Shown piece by piece: positions 24,008 to 31,451 of a stretch of 40,795 nucleotides of DNA. Location: NCBI RefSeq assembly GCF_018918285.1, contig NZ_JAHLQF010000007.1, forward strand, positions 1-40,795, given 5' to 3'. Source of the DNA: Clostridium mobile. GTDB taxonomy: Bacteria > Bacillota > Clostridia > Clostridiales > Clostridiaceae. A program made the translations under genes and the position numbers. Under the pieces are notes generated by a model. The model was given only the letters and a program-made list of their open reading frames with translations. It was not told the origin of the DNA and made no database searches. Every line of letters starts with the position of its first letter. Position 1 is the first letter of the stretch.

Positions 24008-25049
24008 CTATATCCCCTCCTCCTACCTTAGTTAGAGCATATAGAATTATACCATTACTCAATATTATCCTTACTACTTCTGCTAAATTACCCTCTGTAA
24101 CTATTTTATTGGCAACAGGAAGTCCCATTGTCAGTAGGCCTTGGAATAAAATAGTTCCTATAACAACATGTGATATTTTAGCATTAGCAGCCGAAGCTCC
24201 ACCAATGAGTATTGCTGCAACAGCTGCAAATCCCATCATCATTGGAGCTTGGTAAAGCTGGTAAAATCCATAGCTTTGAGCATATACTATAATTCCGACT
24301 GCTCCAAAAATTGTTGATAACATGGTTCCAAATATTCTAGACTTATCTACATTTATACCTGAAGCTTGTGCAAAATTAGAATTACTTCCTGCCGCTATCA
24401 TAGATACACCTTTTTTACTTCTCAAAATCAACCACATCAATAAGCAGCAGAATAAAAACATTAATATAAGCCCTGTAGGAAATTTTACTCCAGCTAATTT
24501 AAAGGAAAGAAATTTGTCTAATTGCTTATCGTATCTATCCGTAAGTGTTATAGTAGTTCTTAATCCTTTTCCAATAGGCCATTTTAACTCAGCACTTTGG
24601 AAGGGAAATAAGAGCCATCCTATGCACATTAAAGATACTGCTGAGAAACCTGCATAAGTGGATACCATCATCTCTGATCCTTTTACTTTATTTAAAAGCA
24701 AAGCATACAAATATCCTACTATAGCCGATATTGGGATAGATATTAATATAGCTACAAATAAGGCTGTAAAGCCTCTTAAATTCATTTCTATACTTATTAA
24801 TCCTCCGATAAGTCCAGCTAAAATACCTAAAGGTAAACCAAAGTTAAGCCCTATTCCGCAAAGTATGCCTGGTACCATGGCAAGAACTAATATACCATTC
24901 ATTCCAACTCTTACTAGAGTGTCTGAAATCAAATCTTGGAGGGAAAGTTTAAGCATCAAAGATAAAACACATAAAAATAAAAAGAAAGTTATAATTATAA
25001 TTCTTGGTAAACCTATTTTATCTATTAAATGCTTAATTCTATTTTTCAT
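24000..25049 (-). CDS. ABC transporter permease 1 (BPD_transp_2 family)
   Basis: A 349-residue membrane protein with eight to ten hydrophobic segments. It shares GSNSNFAQASGINVDKSRIF and AAILIGGASAANAKISHVV with its partner, so the two form a heterodimeric channel. The start codon overlaps the ATPase stop (TAATG), a sign of tight coupling. Confidence 0.9.
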   Translation of the reverse strand: MKNRIKHLIDKIGLPRIIIITFFLFLCVLSLMLKLSLQDLISDTLVRVGMNGILVLAMVPGILCGIGLNFGLPLGILAGLIGGLISIEMNLRGFTALFVAILISIPISAIVGYLYALLLNKVKGSEMMVSTYAGFSAVSLMCIGWLLFPFQSAELKWPIGKGLRTTITLTDRYDKQLDKFLSFKLAGVKFPTGLILMFLFCCLLMWLILRSKKGVSMIAAGSNSNFAQASGINVDKSRIFGTMLSTIFGAVGIIVYAQSYGFYQLYQAPMMMGFAAVAAILIGGASAANAKISHVVIGTILFQGLLTMGLPVANKIVTEGNLAEVVRIILSNGIILYALTKVGGGDIGE

Positions 25050-26653
25050 TATAAAACCTCCTCCCTTTCTTGTACATTTTTACTTCCTGACATAAGCAAT
25101 CCAAAGTCTACATCACTATCCTCAGGTTTCAGAATACCTGCAATCTTCCCTTCTGATACGATTGCAATTCTATCACAAATTGATCTAAGCTCTGCTAGCT
25201 CGCTTGAGGTTATTACCACCGTCATTCCAAGGTCATTACTTAGTTTAACTAATAATTCAAGTACTAATTTCTTAGCTCCTATATCTATACCTCTGGTTGG
25301 TTCTGAAACAAATAATATCTTAGGATTCATAGTAAGTGCTCTAGCAATGCATACCTTTTGTTGATTTCCTCCACTTAATCTTCTTGTGATTTGTTGAGGC
25401 CCCGTGCATCTTATATCTAAATCCTTAATTAGATTTAACGCATGAGCTCTAATTTTACTACTATCAATTTGATTAAATAGTCCAAAACTCTTTACAAACT
25501 CACTATTTATTTCTATTGCTGTTAATGCTATATTCAATTCTATAGACTTATCTAATAAAAGTCCTACTCCTCTTCTATCCTCTGATACAAATGCAATTTT
25601 ATTTTTTAAGACTTCTCTTGGATTATTTAATTTTAAAGGTTTGTTTTCAAAAAACACTTCTCCTTCTGCTTGGAAAAGTCCCATAATTCCATTAGCTATT
25701 CCTATTTTTCCTTGTCCTGCTAATCCTCCTATCCCTAGTATCTCACCTTTCCTAATATCTAAATTGACCTCTTTAACTTTTTCTCCAGGCATATTTACCT
25801 TTAAACTTCTAATGTTCATAATAACTTCTTGATTATTTATTTCTTTTTCATTATCTTTTACTATTCTCTCAATACTTCTTCCTACCATTAATTGTGCAAG
25901 TTCTATAACATTAGTTTCCTCAACCTTTTTACTAGATACTAACTCCCCATCTCTTAATATGGTTATATTATCACACACTGCCATAACTTCATCTAATCTA
26001 TGGGTAATAAAAATTATTGCTATACCAGAGTTTGCTATATTTTTCATAGCCTCCATAAGTTTATCTGCTTCGCTTTCTGTAAGAACCGCTGTTGGTTCAT
26101 CAAAAACCATGAGTTTTATATTTTTTTTATCTATTTCCCTGGCAATTTCAATAAATTGCATATAACCTACTGGAAGTCCTTCTACTTTTATAAATTCTTC
26201 TATATTTAATCCTGTTATTTTAAGAGCCTCTCTTGAATCCTTATTCATTTCATCAAAATCTAAAGTCTTAAGGCTTTTACCAAACAATTTGCTTATTAAG
26301 TTATTTTTAGTAAGTTCCCTATTAAGTTTTATATTTTCTGTAATACTAAAACCTGGTATGAGCATAAATTCTTGATGTACCATACCTATGCCTTTTTCCA
26401 TAGCTTCTTTAGGGGATTTTAACTTTACTTTCTCATCTCCAATAAATATCTCCCCTTCATATCCTCCAGTAGAGTGAATCACTGGCATCCCAAAAAGTAT
26501 ATTCATTAAAGTAGATTTTCCCGCTCCATTTTCCCCTAATAATGCATGAATTTCACCTGGCTTTATCTTTAAATTTACTCCTTTTAAAACTTTGTTTCCA
26601 AAATAATCTTTTTTTATATCTTCCATTCTTAGAACATATTCTTCTCCACTCAA
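25049..26653 (-). CDS. double ABC ATPase of the importer
   Basis: A 534-residue protein with two nucleotide-binding domains, like RbsA/NupO. Domain 1 has Walker A GENGAGKST (40-48), but its signature is degenerate (LPVGYMQFIEIA) before FDEPTAVLTESE. Domain 2 has a degenerate Walker A (GLAGQGKIG) but the intact signature LSGGNQQK. One composite ATP site is thus canonical and one not, as is common for this class. TTG start with GAGGAGG 8 nt upstream. It energises the two permeases downstream. Confidence 0.92.
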   Translation of the reverse strand: MSGEEYVLRMEDIKKDYFGNKVLKGVNLKIKPGEIHALLGENGAGKSTLMNILFGMPVIHSTGGYEGEIFIGDEKVKLKSPKEAMEKGIGMVHQEFMLIPGFSITENIKLNRELTKNNLISKLFGKSLKTLDFDEMNKDSREALKITGLNIEEFIKVEGLPVGYMQFIEIAREIDKKNIKLMVFDEPTAVLTESEADKLMEAMKNIANSGIAIIFITHRLDEVMAVCDNITILRDGELVSSKKVEETNVIELAQLMVGRSIERIVKDNEKEINNQEVIMNIRSLKVNMPGEKVKEVNLDIRKGEILGIGGLAGQGKIGIANGIMGLFQAEGEVFFENKPLKLNNPREVLKNKIAFVSEDRRGVGLLLDKSIELNIALTAIEINSEFVKSFGLFNQIDSSKIRAHALNLIKDLDIRCTGPQQITRRLSGGNQQKVCIARALTMNPKILFVSEPTRGIDIGAKKLVLELLVKLSNDLGMTVVITSSELAELRSICDRIAIVSEGKIAGILKPEDSDVDFGLLMSGSKNVQEREEVL

Positions 26654-26700
26654 TTAATTAACCTCCTCTACAAATTTTCAAAAGAAAGTATATAATTAAA

Positions 26701-26727
26701 AAACAAGGTTGCTCTTATAAGCAACCT
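26701..26727 (-). terminator. intra-operon terminator after the binding-protein gene
   Basis: Stem AGGTTGCT / AGCAACCT with a 6-nt loop, followed on the minus strand by TTGTTTTTTAATT. Partial read-through would give more binding protein than membrane components. Confidence 0.75.
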
Positions 26728-26738
26728 GTATTATTTTA

Positions 26739-27890
26739 TTAAAAATCAATGTAATCCGATAGAACTACATAGAAATTATCTAAAGTCTGGTTAGTTTTTT
26801 CATCTTTGAAAGTATTTATTTGTATTGGCTTTCCAGCCACCTTTTTACATATCTCCTCTAATTTAGCCTTATCATTTTTTTCTTTTATATCACCTTCTAA
26901 GTAAGCTTTAGCATATTCAACGCCAGCTTGAACAAATAACATATTAACAGGTACCGGCCAAGTAGATAATCTTCCTGTTCCATTCATTTCTGCAACCTTT
27001 TTCTTTGTCTCTTCTATAACATAATTTAAATCACCTTTTTTATCCTCTGGTATTTGTATTCCCAGGGCACCTGGATATCCATGATAAGGTGATGGACAAC
27101 ATTGTTGTGATAATATAGCTCCTTCTTGTAGTACTGCTTTAATTAAAGGTTCTTGCATAGAGCAGTTTGTACTAAAAAATGATGTATCTTTCCCTAACTC
27201 TTTAACTTTTCTTGGAATGTCTTCTAAGATAAACTGTTGAGCTCCTGGAACTCCAGCATCTCCAGTTGGGTCTGGTGCAGTAGCATCTACAAATTTAATT
27301 CCTTCTTCTTCACAAGTCTTTTTTAATATATCTCTTCTCATCGCTAATAATTGATAAGACATATGTCTTGGGAAAGAGTAGTGAACAAAAGTTTTAGCTC
27401 CTTGTTTCTTAGCTTGTTTTATTATTGCCGTTCCCATTCCTAACTCATCTGCCTGTAAAACTACATCTGCCTTTGAAGCTATTATTGATGGGTCTTCCCC
27501 TGGAACTCCAGCAATAAATAAGATGTCATCCCTTTTTTCCTTTACCTTATCTATCGCTGCCGCAGCGCCAGGAACAGCCTGTACGAAAACTATAGCCTTC
27601 ACTTCTGGGTCTGATGCTAAACTTAACGTATTAGCTATAGTAGTTTCCTGTTCCTTTGAAAAATTATCTGGATAAGTTTGAAGAACTATCATATCCCCAT
27701 ATTCTTTCTTCATGTTTTCAGCTGCTCTGTATTCCTCTTCTCCTTGAGAAACGGTTCCTGTAATAACACCTATTTTAAAATTTGATTTATCAGGTGTATT
27801 CGCAGGTGTGCTACTTGTTTTACTGCCACAACCTACTACACTTATTGCCATCGCCCCAGATAGCAATATAGATAATATTCTTTTTTTCAT
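26739..27890 (-). CDS. DUF3798 substrate-binding lipoprotein
   Basis: A 383-residue exported lipoprotein. The signal peptide ends in a lipobox VVG-C with C21 as the lipid anchor, then a Thr/Ser/Pro linker. The mature part is a two-lobed periplasmic-binding-protein-like fold matching DUF3798 (IGVITGTVSQGEEEYRAAE at its start). It is clearly the ligand receptor for the ABC importer genes downstream, although the ligand is unknown: relatives in the same ABC class bind nucleosides, sugars or autoinducers. Notable are several cysteines and aromatic residues near STNCSMQE and SQQCCPSPYHGYPG. A strong start with AGAGGGGG. Confidence 0.88.
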   Translation of the reverse strand: MKKRILSILLSGAMAISVVGCGSKTSSTPANTPDKSNFKIGVITGTVSQGEEEYRAAENMKKEYGDMIVLQTYPDNFSKEQETTIANTLSLASDPEVKAIVFVQAVPGAAAAIDKVKEKRDDILFIAGVPGEDPSIIASKADVVLQADELGMGTAIIKQAKKQGAKTFVHYSFPRHMSYQLLAMRRDILKKTCEEEGIKFVDATAPDPTGDAGVPGAQQFILEDIPRKVKELGKDTSFFSTNCSMQEPLIKAVLQEGAILSQQCCPSPYHGYPGALGIQIPEDKKGDLNYVIEETKKKVAEMNGTGRLSTWPVPVNMLFVQAGVEYAKAYLEGDIKEKNDKAKLEEICKKVAGKPIQINTFKDEKTNQTLDNFYVVLSDYIDF

Positions 27891-28098
27891 AAATTAACCC
27901 CCTCTTAAAATATTCACATGAGATCTATAATTATATTTTATAATTATTCATTTAAATTAATTAAATATTCATATTTTTTTATTTATATATATGCAAACAA
28001 ATTTATAAAATGAATTTTAATTAACTAAATACTTCATTTTATAGACATATAAATACATATGATTGCTTTGCGCATACACTTGTTCATAATTTATTCAA

Positions 28099-28127
28099 AT
28101 TATACGCTATGTGTTACCATTAATCAA
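28099..28127 (-). promoter_or_regulatory. promoter of the DUF3798 ABC importer operon
   Basis: Minus strand: -35 TTGATT (28127-28122), 17-nt spacer, -10 TATAAT (28104-28099), a near-consensus sigmaA promoter. Transcription from about 28092 leaves a leader of about 200 nt before the lipoprotein start. Confidence 0.75.
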
Positions 28128-28328
28128 GAAAAATTTTTCAATTTATTATTTTCAGATTATTGAATCATATTTGTTTTTTATCATTCATTAATGAAGTTTA
28201 TATTAGATTTTTTTGACATAGAATAAATATTTTTATTAATCAATATTTATTCATTTAATCTTTAAAATGAATATCATAATTTCATTTAAAAAGGAAAAAT
28301 ATCTATAAATTGGTATTATATAATAAGT

Positions 28329-28360
28329 TACTTACTTTAATAAAGTAAGTATGATAGAAT
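28329..28360 (+). promoter_or_regulatory. HxlR operator overlapping its own promoter
   Basis: A perfect inverted repeat TACTTACTTTA / TAAAGTAAGTA with one central base (28329-28351) lies just upstream of a -10 TAGAAT (28355-28360) and covers the -35 region (TTACTT, 28332-28337). This is the expected place for autorepression. Confidence 0.7.
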
Positions 28361-28381
28361 AATAACAGGTGGTGATTAGAC

Positions 28382-28690
28382 ATGGAAAAATATCATATGT
28401 GCCCCAAATTTGAAAACGCTTTTGAATTATTGGGAAAGAGATGGACTGGATTAATTATAAGAACATTATTGAATGGACAAAAGCGATTTTCTGATATAGC
28501 AGAATCAATTCCTAATATGAGTGCTCGTATGCTTACAGAAAGATTTAAGGAATTAGAAAATGAAGGCATTATCATTAGAAAAGTTTATCCAGAAACTCCT
28601 GTACGTATAGAATATGAGCTTACAGAAAAAGGTCGTGAGCTTCAAACTGTTATGGACGAAATTCAAAAATGGGCAGAAAAATGGAATTAA
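28382..28690 (+). CDS. HxlR-family repressor, YodB/CatR-like
   Basis: A 102-residue winged-helix protein. The start MEKYHMCPKFENAFELLGKRW and the later PNMSARMLTERFKELE are close to Bacillus YodB and CatR, which sense quinones and diamide through an N-terminal cysteine. That residue is present (C7), but the C-terminal cysteines of YodB are absent; CatR-type sensing through one cysteine is more likely. AGGTGGTGA precedes the ATG. The operator lies immediately upstream and pirin plus a nitroreductase lie downstream, fitting an electrophile-response module. Confidence 0.9.
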   Translation: MEKYHMCPKFENAFELLGKRWTGLIIRTLLNGQKRFSDIAESIPNMSARMLTERFKELENEGIIIRKVYPETPVRIEYELTEKGRELQTVMDEIQKWAEKWN

Positions 28691-28714
28691 TTAAGATAAT
28701 ATAAAGAATTTGAG

Positions 28715-28751
28715 AAAGAATCTCCTAATGTTAGGAGGTTCTTTATATTTT
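28715..28751 (+). terminator. terminator of the HxlR gene
   Basis: Stem AAAGAATCTCCTAA / TTAGGAGGTTCTTT with a tiny loop, then TATATTTTTAT. Confidence 0.82.
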
Positions 28752-28806
28752 TATCTATGTAAAAATGAAAGTTTGAAAACACCTGTAAATATGTATCAAA
28801 AGATTC

Positions 28807-28866
28807 TTGACTAATTATAATATATATGTAATAATAAATTTAAATTTAGTTACTAAAAATAACTAA
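28807..28866 (+). promoter_or_regulatory. promoter region of pirin-nitroreductase
   Basis: -35 TTGACT (28807-28812) and a -10 TAATAA about 16 nt later. Downstream is an inverted repeat TTAGTTA-N7-TAACTAA (28846-28866), resembling half sites of the HxlR operator, so the same regulator may act here. Another -10-like TATAAT occurs near 28881. Confidence 0.45.
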
Positions 28867-28980
28867 CTTTAATAATTAGCTATAATAACTATTTGTAAGT
28901 TAATGAGATAAATTCTATAGAAAAATTTATTTATATTTTAAGTTAAAGTTATAAGTAATAATCAAAAGGAGAGATGTAGA

Positions 28981-29682
28981 ATGTTAAGAAAGATAGAAAG
29001 TAAAAATATGGGTAGTAGCAATCTTGGATGGTTAAGAAGTAAATTCCACTTTTCTTTTGCTGAGTATTACAATCCAGATAATATAAACTTTGGGGTTTTA
29101 AGAGTTATAAATGATGACTTAATTGAATCTAACACTGGATTTGATACTCATCCTCATAGAGATATGGAGATAATATCCTATGTAGTTAATGGTGAGCTTA
29201 CACATGGAGATAGCATGGGTAATAAAAACACTATAACACGTGGTCATGTTCAATACATGAGTGCAGGAACAGGGGTTTACCATAGTGAGCATAACCTTGG
29301 AAAAGATACATTGAGACTTTTACAGATATGGATTTTCCCTAATAAACAAGGATACAAACCTAGCTATGGAGACTATAGATTTAATTGGACTGATAGACAG
29401 AATAAATGGCTTCATATGGTTTCAAGTAAAGATGGAAATGCACTAATAAAAATAAACCAAGATATAAATATTTATTCCTTAGAACTTGAACAAGGAAAAG
29501 AGATTAGTTTTCTAATTAATACAGGAAGACAGGCATATTTAGTTCAAATAGAGGGAATATCTATAATAAATGATATCCAGTTAGATGATAGAGATGGATT
29601 GGAAATAGTTGAAGAAGATATTTTAATCAAAGCAAAAGAGACTTCTCATATTTTAATTTTAGAAATGAATAAACAAGATTAA
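28981..29682 (+). CDS. pirin-family bicupin
   Basis: A 233-residue protein of the pirin/YhhW family. The N-terminal cupin carries the metal ligands in THPHRDMEII (two His) and YHSEHN (His, Glu). Several bacterial pirins oxidise flavonols such as quercetin, a catechol-like substrate that fits a quinone-sensing regulator, but others have no known activity. AGGAGAG is before the ATG. It is 29 bp from the nitroreductase. Confidence 0.9.
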   Translation: MLRKIESKNMGSSNLGWLRSKFHFSFAEYYNPDNINFGVLRVINDDLIESNTGFDTHPHRDMEIISYVVNGELTHGDSMGNKNTITRGHVQYMSAGTGVYHSEHNLGKDTLRLLQIWIFPNKQGYKPSYGDYRFNWTDRQNKWLHMVSSKDGNALIKINQDINIYSLELEQGKEISFLINTGRQAYLVQIEGISIINDIQLDDRDGLEIVEEDILIKAKETSHILILEMNKQD

Positions 29683-29711
29683 TATTTTATATAAATTGGA
29701 GGAATGATTAA

Positions 29712-30311
29712 ATGTCAAAAGATTTTTTTACTGCTGTAGCAGATAGACGTACATTTTATGGAATTAGCAAGGAGGCTGTGGTTCCAGACGATAGAATTAA
29801 AGAAATCATAGACCATGCTGTGAAGCATACCCCATCTGCATTTAATTCACAAAGTGCAAGGGTAGTTTTATTATTAGGAAAACACCATGATAAATTATGG
29901 GATATTACGAAAGAGGCTTTGAGAAAGGTTGTACCCGCAGACAAGTTTAGTCCTACTGAAGATAAAATAAATTCATTCCGTAGTGGGTATGGTACAGTTT
30001 TGTTCTTTGAAGATAATAATGTAGTAGAATCTCTTCAACAACAATTTGCTCTCTATAAAGATAACTTCCCAATTTGGTCTCAGCAAGCAAGTGGAATGCA
30101 TCAATTTGTTATTTGGACTGCTTTAGAAATTGATGAATTTGGAGCATCATTGCAACATTATAATGAGCTTATTGAAACTGATGTAAAAAAAGAATGGAAC
30201 ATACCGGACAACTGGAAGCTAATTGCACAAATGCCATTTGGAAAACCAACAGCACAGCCAGATGAAAAACAGTTCCAACCATTAGAAGATCGTATTAAGG
30301 TATTTAAATAG
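29712..30311 (+). CDS. nitroreductase-family FMN oxidoreductase
   Basis: A 199-residue protein. RRTFYGISKE at the N-terminus and TPSAFNSQSARVV match the FMN-binding regions of the nitroreductase fold; the SGMHQFVIWTALEIDEFGASLQHYN segment is typical of the YodC/YdgI-like branch. It reduces nitro compounds or quinones with NAD(P)H. Bacillus YodB also controls a nitroreductase of this size, which supports the link to the HxlR gene. GGAGG lies upstream. A terminator follows the stop. Confidence 0.9.
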   Translation: MSKDFFTAVADRRTFYGISKEAVVPDDRIKEIIDHAVKHTPSAFNSQSARVVLLLGKHHDKLWDITKEALRKVVPADKFSPTEDKINSFRSGYGTVLFFEDNNVVESLQQQFALYKDNFPIWSQQASGMHQFVIWTALEIDEFGASLQHYNELIETDVKKEWNIPDNWKLIAQMPFGKPTAQPDEKQFQPLEDRIKVFK

Positions 30312-30326
30312 ATTCTACTTTAAAAT

Positions 30327-30370
30327 AGAAAAACACCAAGAATTGAATTACTTCAAGCCTTGGTGTTTTT
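30327..30370. terminator. bidirectional terminator between nitroreductase and tRNA-Arg(ACG)
   Basis: Stem AAACACCAAG / CTTGGTGTTT with flanking A and T tracts on both sides and an 18-nt loop. Confidence 0.85.
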
Positions 30371-30447
30371 TGGTGCGTCGGAGAGGATTCGAACCCCCGA
30401 CCAACTGGTTCGTAGCCAGCTACTCTATCCAACTGAGCTACCGACGC
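30371..30447 (-). tRNA. tRNA-Arg(ACG)
   Basis: A 77-nt cloverleaf with acceptor GCGTCGG/CCGACGC, encoded CCA and anticodon loop CTACGAA. This is the TadA substrate, whose first anticodon base becomes inosine. Confidence 0.96.
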
Positions 30448-30515
30448 ATACTTAACACTAATATATTAACATATATTTATAAAAAAATCAATTAGTTTAA
30501 TTCCTATAAAAGTAA

Positions 30516-30541
30516 AAAGCATCTAGTTAACTAGATGCTTT
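30516..30541 (-). terminator. terminator between tRNA-Ser(GCT) and tRNA-Arg
   Basis: Perfect stem AAAGCATCTAG / CTAGATGCTTT with a 4-nt loop and TTTTTACTTTT on the minus strand. Confidence 0.82.
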
Positions 30542-30631
30542 GGCGGAGAAAGAGGGATTTGAACCCTCGCGCCGGTTTCCCGACCTACGCCCTTAGCAGG
30601 GGCGCCTCTTCGGCCACTTGAGTATTTCTCC
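30541..30631 (-). tRNA. tRNA-Ser(GCT)
   Basis: A 91-nt cloverleaf with long variable arm, encoded CCA and anticodon loop CTGCTAA. Confidence 0.96.
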
Positions 30632-30661
30632 ATGTCCAAATTTACTTTATAAATAAAAAAA

Positions 30662-30752
30662 TGGCGGAAAGACAGGGATTCGAACCCTGGGTGCGGTCAC
30701 CCGCACGCCGGTTTTCAAGACCGGTGCCTTAAACCAACTCGACCATCTTTCC
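30662..30752 (-). tRNA. tRNA-Ser(TGA)
   Basis: A 91-nt cloverleaf with long variable arm, encoded CCA and anticodon loop CTTGAAA. Confidence 0.96.
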
Positions 30753-30826
30753 GTATCTCATGACAAAATAAATTATATCAGTGATTTAGAGTTATGTCAA
30801 CAGTATTTTAAAATTTTTTTATTAAA

Positions 30827-30861
30827 TAAAGGTAAAATAAGGACATCTTAATTTACCTTTA
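30827..30861 (-). terminator. terminator after the serS remnant
   Basis: Stem TAAAGGTAAA / TTTACCTTTA with a 15-nt loop, then a T-rich minus-strand side, 12 nt after the remnant's stop codon. It may be the original serS terminator. Confidence 0.6.
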
Positions 30862-30872
30862 TTCATTTGGCC

Positions 30873-31040
30873 TTATTTTATAACTTCTATATAGTGTTTA
30901 AATGCTGCAGTAAAGCCTAAATCACCTTCGCATATCTTTAATACCCTATATGGTAAATCTAGCCCCTGAAGTACCGCTTCAAATCTAAAACATGCACTAT
31001 ATGCTACGTGTTTTGGATGTATATATACTATATATGTCAA
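30873..31040 (-). pseudogene. serS: seryl-tRNA synthetase remnant (internally deleted serS)
   Basis: The minus strand reads [11 protein letters not shown], matching motif 2 of SerRS (VAYTxCFRSEAG), joined directly to [18 protein letters not shown] and [13 protein letters not shown], which match the later SerRS segment [27 protein letters not shown]. About 60 residues that normally lie between these parts are missing, and both ends of the protein are absent. What remains is 55 codons ending at TAA. It has no ribosome binding site. It lies directly upstream of tRNA-Ser(TGA) and tRNA-Ser(GCT). The functional synthetase must be elsewhere. Confidence 0.82.
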
Positions 31041-31050
31041 CTTCTAATAT

Positions 31051-31431
31051 TTATTCTTTATCATAACTGATTGCCTTATCTATGTTTCTTGTACATAATA
31101 TATCTACACCTGTGTTTAAAAGGTTATGGCATACTATATCTCCAATTTTTACAGGTGCACCTACATACAACATACTCAAAGCTTTAGAGCAATCTATCCA
31201 CAGTTTTTTATCTATTGTTTTACTACTTTTAACTGGAACCACATTGCAATCTGCCCCTTTTATTCTAACCAAAGTAGTAAATATGTCTTTGTTATTTTTT
31301 CTTTCTTCATTAGCATAATAAATGCCATCATTGCATTTATTTCCGCTTATTTCAAAGGTATCTTCATCATCCCATTGCATATTTATAACGCACTTATCAT
31401 TGCAACCATTACATATAAAATCTTTACTCAT
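31051..31431 (-). CDS. DUF1667 protein
   Basis: A 126-residue protein beginning with a cysteine cluster CNGCNDKC and having two further conserved cysteines (around NKCNDG and GADCNVV). DUF1667 proteins usually accompany a GlpA-like FAD oxidoreductase and a pyridine-nucleotide-disulfide oxidoreductase in anaerobes and are thought to be a small subunit of that complex. Here it follows the FAD oxidoreductase by 20 bp. It is probably the last gene of a three-gene operon starting with a histidine kinase. Confidence 0.85.
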   Translation of the reverse strand: MSKDFICNGCNDKCVINMQWDDEDTFEISGNKCNDGIYYANEERKNNKDIFTTLVRIKGADCNVVPVKSSKTIDKKLWIDCSKALSMLYVGAPVKIGDIVCHNLLNTGVDILCTRNIDKAISYDKE

Positions 31432-31451
31432 TAAAAATACACCCTTCCAAG

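Larger units (their letters stand above)
27891..28381. other. gene-free AT-rich region between ABC operon and HxlR gene
   Basis: This 490-bp region holds the divergent promoters of the ABC importer and the HxlR gene. The importer leader RNA (about 200 nt) contains an 11-bp hairpin TATAAAATGAA/TTCATTTTATA (28004-28043); I recognise no known riboswitch there. A second 11-bp hairpin GAATAAATATT/AATATTTATTC lies at 28221-28252, of unknown role. Confidence 0.6.

Noticed and set aside
27891..28092. Riboswitch in the ABC importer leader
   Set aside because: Apart from one 11-bp hairpin I see no conserved motif of purine, preQ1, glycine, lysine, SAM or T-box elements.
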